IMG/VR virus record: IMGVR_UViG_3300037258_000161
Location: 44,412-108,411 of that record
Length of the DNA: 64,000 nt
Reading direction: 5' to 3' (one strand)
DNA from: a virus
Shown here piece after piece: positions 1 through 7,029 of the stretch. A program made the position numbers and the translations under genes. Under the pieces are notes generated by a model that was not told where the DNA came from, did no database searches, and was given only the letters and a program-made list of their open reading frames with translations. Each line of letters opens with the position of its first letter. Positions within the stretch are counted from its first letter, which is position 1.

Positions 1-1275
1 GAGTGCCAGGTACGCGAGCCCGGCATCCACGAGGAGGGGATTCGCGCGCAGCAGGGGTGACACGACGTCGGATATGCCAGTCGCCAGCGCGGTGACCGGC
101 GGCAGGACGGCATGCAGCCCGGCCACGAGATCGCCTGTGAGGGCGCCCGTGATCTGCAGGATCGGGGGCAGGAGCTTGTCCAGGGCACCGATCAGGGTGT
201 TCACCAGCGCAACGGACTGCGTGGCATTCCCGTTGGAGGCGAACGTCTGGAAAAGGTCACCCAGGGTCTTGCCCAGCAGCGACGCGGTCTGCCCGAGTTC
301 GGCTTCCGCCGGCTGCATTTCACGAAGCGCCGAGGTGAACTCCGGCAGGAACTCCGCAGCCCCCTGGTGCAGCCCCGACAGCAGATCTCTCAGCCCGGGA
401 AGGCCGGCCTGGAAGGCGGCTGCCACTTCCGGGGTCAGCCCCTCAAGGCCCGTGGCGAATTCCTGCAGCGAGGGCAGGAGTTCGGTGGCAATGGGGGCCA
501 GTTCGGTGATGGCCTCGTCCTTGACCCCGGTGAACATCGAGGTCACCGCGGCCTTGAGTTTCGGGTCCCCGGCGATCACCGCGGCGGCGATGCCGCCCAC
601 GAGCCCCACGCCTATCGCGGCCCCGGCCGCCGGAGCCAGGGCAGCCGCCCCGACGAGGATGCCGGCGATGAGGGTGCCGAGGCCGATGCCGCCCCCGCCG
701 GCTGCCGAGCCTGAGTCGCTCACCCCCTTGAGGGCAGCGCCAGCCTCAATGGCCTTGTCCCGGACACTGGCGAGGGACTCGGCCTCCGCCTCATTGGCCG
801 CGGCACTCTCCGCAGCTGCCCCCGCCTCTTCCGCGACAGCACCGGCTAGCTCATTGAGGGCGCCCCCGGCTTCGGCTCCGTCGCGGCCCACATTGGCCAG
901 GGCTTCCGCGAAGGCTTCGGAAGACGCGTCCCCGCCGTCCATGAGGCCGGCGAGTTCCTCAACCGAGCCGCCCAGGGCCTGGGTGGTCGCGGCCACCTGG
1001 CCCATCTGGTCCCGCAGATGGGAGGCACCCTCGGAGGTGGTGGCAAGGCTGTCGTCCAGGGTGCCGAGTTCGGCATCGACTTCTGCGACATTGCTGTTGA
1101 TGTTGAGCTTGGTGTCGGCAAGGGCGGCTTCTATGCCCTCTTTGAGATGATCACCGATCTCAACGCCCAGCTCGTCAGCCTCGGGCAGTATCTGGCTTTT
1201 AAGCTTGTCTGACCAGCCCTGGGCGCTCGGCACCACGGCGACGGTCACAGACCCGACTTCGCCCGCAGAAGGCAC
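1..1275 (-). CDS. tail tape measure protein (C-terminus beyond window)
   Basis: The frame is open from a GTG at 1275 to the left edge (425 codons). It sets tail length and takes part in DNA ejection in siphophages. The N-terminus reads VTVAVVPSAQGWSDKL, a typical actinophage tape-measure opening. It is followed by long Ala/Gln-rich heptad-like helices, then a Gly/Ala-rich hydrophobic segment around residues 150-240. An in-frame stop lies just upstream of the GTG, so this is the first possible start; the ribosome site is weak. It lies 47 nt downstream of the tail chaperone pair, the usual position. Length cannot be judged because the gene is truncated by the window. Confidence 0.9.
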   Translation of the reverse strand, partial: MPSAGEVGSVTVAVVPSAQGWSDKLKSQILPEADELGVEIGDHLKEGIEAALADTKLNINSNVAEVDAELGTLDDSLATTSEGASHLRDQMGQVAATTQALGGSVEELAGLMDGGDASSEAFAEALANVGRDGAEAGGALNELAGAVAEEAGAAAESAAANEAEAESLASVRDKAIEAGAALKGVSDSGSAAGGGGIGLGTLIAGILVGAAALAPAAGAAIGVGLVGGIAAAVIAGDPKLKAAVTSMFTGVKDEAITELAPIATELLPSLQEFATGLEGLTPEVAAAFQAGLPGLRDLLSGLHQGAAEFLPEFTSALREMQPAEAELGQTASLLGKTLGDLFQTFASNGNATQSVALVNTLIGALDKLLPPILQITGALTGDLVAGLHAVLPPVTALATGISDVVSPLLRANPLLVDAGLAYLAL

Positions 1276-1322
1276 GCTTTGTCACCGCCTTCCCGCTCGC
1301 CGGTCCGGGCAGCGGGAAAGCC

Positions 1323-2125
1323 TCACTCCAGCGCCGGTATCTCCAGTCCCCCCTCGGCCGCCCTCTTCCGCAGGCGCGGATCCAGGCGCAGCCTGTCTTT
1401 CATGCTGAGCCGCTTCCTCCTCGGCCTGGCGCCGGGGCGCTGCACCGGGTCAGGAGGCGACCCGGCTGCATTGCCGCCGGCGCTCGCTGCCACGGTGGTC
1501 CACCGCAGCAGCCGCACCTCGTCCACGAGCAGGGCCAGAAGCATCTCCGGGGAAGACCAGCGGCCGGCGTCCGGATCAACCGGCTCCACTGGTGCCGCGT
1601 CCGGGTCATCCTGCGCGGCGTTGCGGAGCCCGGTCAGCGTCAGGGACTCCGGAGGGAGCGCGTCGATCAGTACGAGGAGCTTGCGCAGGCTGAGCTTGCC
1701 GCGGTAGTGATCAAGCAGGTCCAGCCCGTAGTAACGGTGCAGGTCGGCCTCTAGCGCCTCGTGGTGCTCCTTGAGGAACGCGAGCGCCGAGAGGGTTTTC
1801 CCGGCGTGATACCACTGGCAGAGGACACGACCTCGATGATCCGCTCAAGCTGGTAGTTCCGGACCTTCGCCGCGGTGAACGCCTTGAAGTCCTTGTCGCT
1901 CAGGACGCGCTGCGCCCACGCGATCGAGTTTCCGTTCCCGAGGAACACGCTGGCCTCGTGCGGCCAGTCCTTCTGATGCGGGAAGGTGACGACCTTCCCG
2001 CCGATGCGGACGCTCGTGGGCTCGCCGACCGCCTCACGGCGCAGGGCGTCATCTTCGGCGTCCAGGTCGAGGTCAACAACGTCAGCCTCTTCAGCGTCCC
2101 GTTCCGGGGCGTCTGCGGCGGTCAT
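1323..2125 (-). CDS. tail assembly chaperone, long form made by -1 frameshift
   Basis: This is the gpG-T-like fusion of siphophages, 267 aa, which coats the tape measure during tail assembly. Translation starts at 2125 (ATG, AGAGGA seven bases upstream). It slips back one base on GGGAAAA (minus strand, plus coordinates 1796-1802) and continues through a frame reading TLSALAFLKEHHEALEADL and ending at 1323. The second frame has no good start of its own near its beginning, yet is coding-like for its whole length, which is the classic signature. It sits between the tail tube and tape measure genes. The slip is inferred from sequence. Confidence 0.85.
1751..2125 (-). CDS. tail assembly chaperone, short form (gpG-like)
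   Basis: This is the unshifted product, 124 aa. It has an acidic N-terminus (residues 1-30), then the conserved tail-chaperone core VRIGGKVVTFPHQKDWPHEA. The last dozen residues after ITPGKPS are Arg/Ser-rich noise, expected when the ribosome fails to shift. It shares its start and first 107 codons with the long form. The 5' leader holds a 12-mer (2144-2155) that is also found before the scaffold and small terminase genes. Confidence 0.85.
   Translation of the reverse strand: MTAADAPERDAEEADVVDLDLDAEDDALRREAVGEPTSVRIGGKVVTFPHQKDWPHEASVFLGNGNSIAWAQRVLSDKDFKAFTAAKVRNYQLERIIEVVSSASGITPGKPSRRSRSSRSTTRR
1796..1802 (-). other. -1 ribosomal slippery heptamer GGGAAAA
   Basis: On the minus strand the zero-frame codons are GGA AAA preceded by G, which fits X XXY YYZ exactly. 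A -1 slip re-pairs on GGG AAA. The upstream and downstream frames (codon phases 2125 and 1589) differ by exactly -1. Confidence 0.85.
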
Positions 2126-2143
2126 TCAGGGTCCTCTCTGGCG

Positions 2144-2155
2144 CTCCCATTCCGG
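2144..2155 (-). promoter_or_regulatory. late-gene leader motif CCGGAATGGGAG, copy 1
   Basis: An identical 12-mer occurs in the 5' leaders of the tail chaperone (here), the scaffold (8792-8803) and the small terminase (14316-14327), always on the coding strand. It is not the Shine-Dalgarno sequence here, since AGAGGA lies closer to the start. Function is unknown; a late promoter element or RNA signal is possible. Confidence 0.5.
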
Positions 2156-2174
2156 CAGCGCGGACGGCAGGAAA

Positions 2175-2201
2175 CGGCCCGGTACATTCCGCACCGGGCC
2201 G
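2175..2201 (-). terminator. hairpin after tail tube gene
   Basis: A perfect 9-bp stem (CGGCCCGGT/ACCGGGCCG) with a 9-nt loop is followed on the minus strand by TTTCC. It lies directly after the tail tube stop codon and before the chaperone leader, so it would give excess tail tube mRNA over the downstream genes. Confidence 0.6.
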
Positions 2202-2207
2202 CACTGG

Positions 2208-2813
2208 TTACGCGAAGAACGGCGTCAGATCAGCGGCGCCGTAGTCGATGTAGCGCTGGATCGCCGCCCTGGTGGACCCGATCATGTCGGGGTACAGGGT
2301 GATGGTCAGCTGGATGGTCTCGGCGTCGGTCTGCTGCTGCTGGTCGTTGCCGCGGCTGGTCACCTTGGCGTTGACAGCGAAGTTCCGCATCGCCTTGTCG
2401 CCGTCGATGGTGTCGAACAGGAAGCAGTACCTGTTGTCGGTGGGGATCTCGGGCATCAGGTACGTGGCCACGGTGGTGCCGGTCGCAGGCTGCAGCTGGT
2501 CGAGCAGCACATCGTCGTACAGCGCCCTGACGGCGGGGTTCAGGCCCTCCATGAAGGTGACGTCGAACGTCTTAGGGGCTGCGGACGTGATGGTGCGGAT
2601 CGGGTCCAGTGTGCCGGCCGCCATCACATCCTTGATGGTCTCGGCCAGCTTGAAGGTGGCACCCGTGGTGTCCACCCAGCCCAGGCAGATCCACGGCGAT
2701 GTCACCGCAGCGAAGCCCGCGGGCGGCGTAGTACCCAGGTCGGCGTAGTACGCCATGACATCACCTGCGGCATATGTGAGGTCAGCTGACCTAGTGTCCG
2801 TAATGAGACTCAC
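2208..2813 (-). CDS. major tail tube protein
   Basis: 201 aa. This is the protein that stacks to form the siphophage tail tube. It starts MSLITDTRSADLTYAAGDV and shows the mixed beta-strand composition of tail tube proteins, with the motif TITSAAPKTFDVTFMEGLNPA in the middle and a C-terminal half carrying the AETIQLTITLYPD strand. Position fits: it is followed by a terminator-like hairpin, then chaperones and tape measure. Assigned by gene order and composition; the exact family is not named. Confidence 0.8.
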   Translation of the reverse strand: MSLITDTRSADLTYAAGDVMAYYADLGTTPPAGFAAVTSPWICLGWVDTTGATFKLAETIKDVMAAGTLDPIRTITSAAPKTFDVTFMEGLNPAVRALYDDVLLDQLQPATGTTVATYLMPEIPTDNRYCFLFDTIDGDKAMRNFAVNAKVTSRGNDQQQQTDAETIQLTITLYPDMIGSTRAAIQRYIDYGAADLTPFFA

Positions 2814-2824
2814 CCTCTATCTAG

Positions 2825-3523
2825 TCAGGTTTCCTCACCGCCCGTCCCATTAGGCGATGTGGGGGCGGATTTGGGTTCGGTAGTGACTGCCGGCCAGACG
2901 ACCTGCGCTCTTGCGGTCAGGACGTTCTTCCGGTACGTCGGGTCCTGCCACTGGGCCTTCCGGGTCGCACTGAGTTTCGCTAGCGCCTCCGCAGAGTGCG
3001 TTCGGCCTATGTGAGCTTCCGAGCGGTTCTTACGGCCCTCTTCGGAGCGCTGCCCTGCCAGGATGGCGGCACGTTTCTCCTTGTCAGCCCACATAGCGCG
3101 ACCGTTCGCGGACATCGTGGCCAGCAGTTCCGGGCTCTTCTCGCGACCGCGGTTAGCCGCCCCGATCTTGGCCCGCGTCTCGGCGGACACCACGCGCCCG
3201 CGGTGTGCCGCGCTGAGCTTGGCCCGCGTCTCAGGGGAGATCGAGCCCTTGATGCGCTCATTGAGCAGTGCGCCGCGGGTGAGTTTGCGCAGGGCGATGA
3301 TGCATGCCCGCTCCACCTTGTTGGCCTCTTCGCCGTCCTCGACGATGGCGATGATCCGGAAGGCTGGCGGAGCATCCAGCGTCCGCAGCCACTGGTGCAG
3401 CTTGTTGTTCCTGCGGGTGCGGTCGTTCCAGTGCTGGCGCTGCCTGCCTTTACCGCTCACGGACTGCCCGATGTACCTGATCTCACCCGCGTCGCCGAGT
3501 ACGGCGTAGATGTCTGTAGCCAT
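2825..3523 (-). CDS. GIY-YIG homing endonuclease with NUMOD3 repeats
   Basis: 232 aa. The N-terminal GIY-YIG nuclease reads IYAVL...IRYIGQS with conserved Arg and the Glu of KVERACI. It is followed by tandem DNA-binding NUMOD3-type motifs (SPETRAKLSAAHRGR, SAETRAKIGAANRGR and two weaker copies). It is a free-standing homing endonuclease inserted between tail genes. I chose the ATG at 3523 because a -10 box TACAAT lies seven bases upstream (leaderless); an upstream ATG in frame would add 35 unlikely residues. It is divergent from a small antitoxin-like gene. Confidence 0.85.
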   Translation of the reverse strand: MATDIYAVLGDAGEIRYIGQSVSGKGRQRQHWNDRTRRNNKLHQWLRTLDAPPAFRIIAIVEDGEEANKVERACIIALRKLTRGALLNERIKGSISPETRAKLSAAHRGRVVSAETRAKIGAANRGREKSPELLATMSANGRAMWADKEKRAAILAGQRSEEGRKNRSEAHIGRTHSAEALAKLSATRKAQWQDPTYRKNVLTARAQVVWPAVTTEPKSAPTSPNGTGGEET

Positions 3524-3530
3524 GCGGTCT

Positions 3531-3559
3531 ATTGTACATCCATGTACATGAGCTAGCAT
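3531..3559. promoter_or_regulatory. divergent promoter pair with TGTACAT..ATGTACA palindrome
   Basis: The minus -10 TACAAT (3536-3531) serves the GIY-YIG gene and the plus -10 TAGCAT (3554-3559) serves the antitoxin-like gene, each 7 nt from its ATG. Between them is a palindrome with perfect 7-bp arms at 3533-3548. A bound repressor would silence both genes. A similar TTGTACAT arrangement occurs at the tnpB locus (28846-28862). Confidence 0.5.
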
Positions 3560-3566
3560 GGATGTC

Positions 3567-3758
3567 ATGAGCGAGTCTTCAGAGAAAGGCGTCGCCGAGT
3601 TGCGGCTTGAACTGGCCGACGTCCTCAATGCCGCCGCCGTGCGCGGCGAGATAACCTACGTCACCAACCGCGGGAGGCGCATGGCCGCCGTCGTCCCCAT
3701 TCCCGTCGCTGAGGCGGCCGAAGCGGCGGCCAAGTCGAGGACTGATCGGCAGAGATGA
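3567..3758 (+). CDS. Phd/YefM-like antitoxin
   Basis: 63 aa from the ATG at 3567. That start is favoured over 3558 because TAGCAT lies seven bases before it. The core ITYVTNRGRRMAAVVPI matches the Phd/YefM fold, in which the N-terminal half binds operator DNA and the tail neutralises a toxin. The stop overlaps the next gene by ATGA. The next gene is DUF6221-like and no recognised toxin (RelE, Doc or PIN) is adjacent, so this may be orphaned or the partner is unusual. Confidence 0.6.
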   Translation: MSESSEKGVAELRLELADVLNAAAVRGEITYVTNRGRRMAAVVPIPVAEAAEAAAKSRTDRQR

Positions 3759-4213
3759 CTACCGATAAGGCCGTTGACGTCTGGCTGATCGCCTTCCTGT
3801 CCGCCCGGCTGGACGAGGACGAGCTGGCCGCGCGGAACGCGGGCGGGGAGACATGGGACTTCACGGGCCCGGACTGCAAGGTACGCGTCCGCGAGCCTGA
3901 CGGCGACCTCGGGCGCATCATCGCCTACTGCCGGCACGGCGAGCCACTGAACGAAGATCTGGCGCTCGCAATCCATATCGGCCACAACGACCCAGCCCGC
4001 ACGCTCCGCGAGATCGAGATCGAGATCGAGATCAGGCGGGCGAGGCTGAGGCGGTACCTGGAACAGCCCAGCTGGCACCTGCCCGAGGGTGTCCGCGACA
4101 CCGACGAGCGCCAGCGCGCCCAGATAGTGAAAGACGTACTGGACGGCGAGGTCCGGGAGGACGCCGCCGTCTACAGCGACCATCCGGACTACCGGCAGGA
4201 GTGGAAACCATGA
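3755..4213 (+). CDS. DUF6221-like protein, copy 1
   Basis: 152 aa, function unknown. It shares with the protein at 11813-12190 the pattern FL-x-ARLDEDE...DPAR-x-LREIE...YSDHPDYR-x-E-x-KP, which I recall as DUF6221, common in streptomycetes. Inside is a run of Glu-Ile dipeptides encoded by four exact GAGATC repeats (4010-4033), a slippage-prone tract that can change length in frame. It overlaps the antitoxin stop (ATGA) and the next gene (ATGA). Confidence 0.6.
   Translation: MTTDKAVDVWLIAFLSARLDEDELAARNAGGETWDFTGPDCKVRVREPDGDLGRIIAYCRHGEPLNEDLALAIHIGHNDPARTLREIEIEIEIRRARLRRYLEQPSWHLPEGVRDTDERQRAQIVKDVLDGEVREDAAVYSDHPDYRQEWKP
4010..4033 (+). repeat. (GAGATC)4 hexanucleotide microsatellite
   Basis: Four exact tandem copies encode alternating Glu-Ile. 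Copy-number change keeps the frame. Confidence 0.9.
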
Positions 4214-4413
4214 CCGGCCAGATCCTGGTCATCCTGGGGATTGCGATTGCCGTGTTCGTAACGGTCATCCTGGGTGCGTTCTTGTATGCGGCGCTCAAGG
4301 GGGCCACATTCCGTGAGGCGTGGCACCTCTGGTGGGAAGCTGTGGACCGCGAATACAAGGAGCACCCGACGTGGATTGCCCGGTGGCGCAGGCGCCGGCG
4401 AGCGCCTAAGTGA
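4210..4413 (+). CDS. small single-pass membrane protein
   Basis: 67 aa, starting at the ATGA overlap with the DUF6221-like gene. Residues 4-27 are a clear hydrophobic helix (ILVILGIAIAVFVTVILGAF). The C-terminus is strongly basic with a run of arginines, predicting a cytoplasmic tail. No family recognised. It is the last gene of the three-gene plus-strand cargo set and converges on the tail completion genes. Confidence 0.6.
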   Translation: MTGQILVILGIAIAVFVTVILGAFLYAALKGATFREAWHLWWEAVDREYKEHPTWIARWRRRRRAPK

Positions 4414-4422
4414 CGTGCCCTG

Positions 4423-4854
4423 TCAGGGCCGGGCGTGGATCTCGTAGCTCGCGCCGTAACGCGACATGTCCTGGTTCTCGTCGGGGATCCACCGCGGCCC
4501 GACTACCACCGTGACCGTCTGGACCGTCCCCTCCGGCAGGCTCACCCCCCGCAGCTGCCACAGCAGGAGGCATTCGCAGGCCTGCGCGATGGCGTACGCC
4601 GCATCCCGGTCGAACGAGTACACGTCCAGGTCCACGATCGGGCGGTCCACGAAATAGCTCCGCGTCGCACCGGACACGCGGCTGATCCGGGTCCACGCAC
4701 CGGACGCGCCAGGGGGGATGTACGGCAGGTCGGTGCAGAGCCTCACCGGGGCGAGCACGGCGTTCTGCCCGAGCCCCTGCTGCCCGGTGAGCCAGTTGAG
4801 CAGCAACACCTCGATGTCAGGGAACGGCTTCGGGCTGAACCTCGGCAGCGGCAC
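4423..4854 (-). CDS. tail terminator-like protein
   Basis: 143 aa, GTG start at 4854. It occupies the position of the tail terminator/minor tail completion protein, between the gp10-like gene and the tail tube. It begins MPLPRFSPKPFPDIEVLLLNWL, typical of this class in actinophages, and its mixed alpha-beta composition fits. One base separates it from the upstream stop, suggesting translational coupling. Confidence 0.65.
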   Translation of the reverse strand: MPLPRFSPKPFPDIEVLLLNWLTGQQGLGQNAVLAPVRLCTDLPYIPPGASGAWTRISRVSGATRSYFVDRPIVDLDVYSFDRDAAYAIAQACECLLLWQLRGVSLPEGTVQTVTVVVGPRWIPDENQDMSRYGASYEIHARP

Positions 4855-4855
4855 G

Positions 4856-5194
4856 TCAGTCGCCGGCCGCGCTCATCAGCGCGTTGAGCATCGTGTGGTG
4901 AGCCAGCTGGCGGTGCGTGCCGTACTCGACCCAGCGGGCTTCGGGGGCTGAGTTCGAGATGATTGCTGCCGCCCTGTCCCCTTTCCAGCCGCCAGCGCTG
5001 GTGATCGTCATAGAGAAGGAGTCCTTGTACCGGCCGCGGTGCGGATCTTCCCAGTCGCCGTGATAGACGGGGGCCGTGGCGATGCACTGCGCCAGGACGT
5101 TCGCGCCGCGGCGTCCCATCTCGGCCTGCAGGAAGTCCGAGCGGAGCATGGCACCGATTCCGGCATAGCTGCCCTGGTAGGTGCTGCCGCCCAT
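4856..5194 (-). CDS. HK97 gp10-like tail completion protein
   Basis: 112 aa, ATG with GGGGGC upstream. It contains RGANVLAQCIATAPVYHGDW...YKDSF, followed by WVEYGTHRQLAHHTMLNAL. That is the usual gp10-family layout: an N-terminal helix, then the APV..G.L..S motif, then VE.GT. It acts at the head-tail junction. Gene order agrees. Confidence 0.75.
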   Translation of the reverse strand: MGGSTYQGSYAGIGAMLRSDFLQAEMGRRGANVLAQCIATAPVYHGDWEDPHRGRYKDSFSMTITSAGGWKGDRAAAIISNSAPEARWVEYGTHRQLAHHTMLNALMSAAGD

Positions 5195-5203
5195 TGGTGC
5201 CCC

Positions 5204-5575
5204 CTAACCCGCCTCGGTAGACATGTGGGCCGTGGCGCCCGTGACGCGCTTCAGGTGGACGAAGACCGGGCCGACGAGGCCGGTAAAGGGCGACGTCCAG
5301 GTGCCACCCTCGCCAGTAATCTCGAACGTTTCGCCGTTCTCGCGGATGATCCGGTCCTGCGGCGCGACCGGTGTTCCCCGGGGCAGGTACATCTGGCCAC
5401 CAGCCGTGACCTGCTCAGTGCCGATCGCGGCTTCGGCCTCGGTACCGGGCTCCCATGCGACGGGGCCGACCGTAGAGTCGGTGAAGGTGATGATGTCGTT
5501 GCCGCGAGCGCTCCGGCCGGTTATGGCCGCCCTTTGGTACGTGACGTACTCACCTGGACCGCCGGGATCCAGCAT
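5204..5575 (-). CDS. head closure / stopper protein
   Basis: 123 aa, ATG preceded by GGAGG. It is beta-rich with QMYLPRGTPVAPQDRII and an ending FVHLKRVTG, resembling SPP1 gp16-type stoppers that close the connector after packaging. It is placed between the connector (5932-6576, with an HNH gene intervening) and the gp10-like gene, as expected. Confidence 0.65.
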   Translation of the reverse strand: MLDPGGPGEYVTYQRAAITGRSARGNDIITFTDSTVGPVAWEPGTEAEAAIGTEQVTAGGQMYLPRGTPVAPQDRIIRENGETFEITGEGGTWTSPFTGLVGPVFVHLKRVTGATAHMSTEAG

Positions 5576-5596
5576 CGGCTACCTCCCGCGCTCCGG

Positions 5597-5932
5597 TCAG
5601 GCCACGTGCTTCCAGGTCACCCGGTTGACGACGTCGTGCACGGTCGGCTGCTTTACGCCATAGGCGGCACCGAGGGTCTGCTGGGAGACGCCGCCTGCGT
5701 CCCATCTGCGGCGTATCTCTCTCACTTTGTCCTCGTTCAATTTGGCGCAGCAGTGCTCGTTGCCCTTGGCTGGGTGAAGTGAGCCATGGCGCAGCGAGTC
5801 CTGCACGTTCTCGCTGTGAGTGCCGAACTCAAGGTTGGACGCAGCACAGTCGGTCTTGATGCCGTTCTTGTGCCGGCGGACCAGACCGGGCGGCAGAGGT
5901 CCGAGGAAAGCGGCCAGGTCGTATCCGCGCAT
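5597..5932 (-). CDS. HNH-family homing endonuclease, N-terminally shortened
   Basis: 111 aa. AAFLGPLPPGLVRRHKNGIKTDCAASNLEFGT matches the middle and end of an HNH_3 domain (His of RRHKNG, Asn of SNLEFGT). It is followed by an HTH of NUMOD type (KLNEDKVREIRRRWDAG...QQTLGAAYGV). The usual first strand with the H before LV-x-AFLG is missing, because the start ATG overlaps the connector stop (TAATG). It may be inactive or use the remaining metal ligands. It interrupts the connector-stopper pair. Confidence 0.75.
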   Translation of the reverse strand: MRGYDLAAFLGPLPPGLVRRHKNGIKTDCAASNLEFGTHSENVQDSLRHGSLHPAKGNEHCCAKLNEDKVREIRRRWDAGGVSQQTLGAAYGVKQPTVHDVVNRVTWKHVA

Positions 5933-6576
5933 TAGCGCAGGCGCGTCATGATCGTGCCAGTCGTGAGCCGGTAGTCCTTCAGTGCCGCGAGGTCAGCCTG
6001 AGTCAGGGCGACCGCCACGCCACCGCCAGACCGCTCCAAACGGTACGAATACGCCCCTAATGTTTCCCCGATCACGCCCGCCGCAAGAGTCGGCGCCGCG
6101 AGTACTGACAGCACTGCATTCGCGCAGACCATCACCACGTCGTCGGGTACCTCGGGGTAACCGTAGTTCCGGCAGACCTTGAAGGTCTGGGGGTACAAAT
6201 CGGAATCCCAGTACACATAGGGCAGGTTGATGATGAAGTCGGTCCCCACGTCCAACCGGATGCGGTCGATCCCGTCGAAGATGAACCAGGTGATCGGGAT
6301 GTCCGGCAAATCAATGCCGCCGCCGAAGTCGCTCCCGATCGCGGTCACGGAGATGACCTCGGTCGTGGTCTTGTCCGGCAGCAGGATCTCGGAGTCGTGG
6401 CCGCGGAAGATGCCCGTCTCATCCGCGTGCAGCAGGAAGTCCCGCCGGCAGTAGCGGCGGATCTGCGCCGAGGCGTCGGCCAGGAGCGCCGGGGCACGCG
6501 TGGCCTCAGCCTCGGTCAGGTCGCGCCCCAGCCGCGCGGCGACGTCATCCGGCTGGGCGAGAGGGGGCGGGCTCAT
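5932..6576 (-). CDS. head-tail connector (adaptor) protein
   Basis: 214 aa, ATG with AAGGGG upstream. It begins with PDDVAARLGRDLTEAEATRAPALLADASAQIRRYCRRDF, the helical hallmark of the gp6/gp15-like adaptor. A long beta region with FRGHDSEILLPDKTTTEV and FKVCRNYGYPEVPDDV follows. It binds below the portal. Its stop is shared with the HNH gene start (TAATG). Confidence 0.8.
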   Translation of the reverse strand: MSPPPLAQPDDVAARLGRDLTEAEATRAPALLADASAQIRRYCRRDFLLHADETGIFRGHDSEILLPDKTTTEVISVTAIGSDFGGGIDLPDIPITWFIFDGIDRIRLDVGTDFIINLPYVYWDSDLYPQTFKVCRNYGYPEVPDDVVMVCANAVLSVLAAPTLAAGVIGETLGAYSYRLERSGGGVAVALTQADLAALKDYRLTTGTIMTRLR

Positions 6577-6624
6577 CGGCTACCCCTTCCTGCCGTCACC
6601 GGATGACGTCGCCGCGGTCAGGTG

Positions 6625-6978
6625 CTAGTGGGTGCGGATGCGGCCGGTCACCCAGAGGGTGATCTTCGCCGTGGTCCCCTGCAGGCCACTGAGGAAGTCG
6701 CCGGGCTGCATGACGATGCCGAGTGTGCCGAGGGTTGAGGCCAGCGATGACGAGGACACCGCCGCCACGGACAGGGCGGCGGCCACGCGGTGCGTGACCC
6801 CGGCGGTACCCCCCGAGGGCACGACGTCCAGCGTGTAGCCGTACGCGGTGCTCCCGTCGTTGTTGCAGGCCACCACGTTGTCGAGGATCCAGTCCTCGCC
6901 GGCCGGAACGGTGGCGAGGGTGGTCGCCGAGGTAGTCGGCTGTCCCTTGTAGAAGTTGGCGTTCTGGAGCGGTCCCAT
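6625..6978 (-). CDS. small structural protein, paralogue of 21894-22259
   Basis: 117 aa, ATG with AGGAG. It is beta-rich and ends PGDFLSGLQGTTAKITLWVTG. The protein at 21894-22259 has the same plan: opening with TLYTAS/TLATVP, a middle Ala/Val/Ser strand, then LQGT-x3-ITL. Position right after the major capsid gene suggests a capsid decoration or adhesion-like protein; function is inferred only. Confidence 0.5.
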   Translation of the reverse strand: MGPLQNANFYKGQPTTSATTLATVPAGEDWILDNVVACNNDGSTAYGYTLDVVPSGGTAGVTHRVAAALSVAAVSSSSLASTLGTLGIVMQPGDFLSGLQGTTAKITLWVTGRIRTH

Positions 6979-7029
6979 GCGTCTTCTCCTGTTCCTGGTT
7001 CGTGTCTTCGTGTTGCCCGGGAACCGGCG

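Noticed and set aside
74-1150. Long plus-strand reading frame opposite the tape measure
   Set aside because: Low-complexity Ala/Ser/Pro/Arg translation; the opposite strand has a clear tape measure protein.
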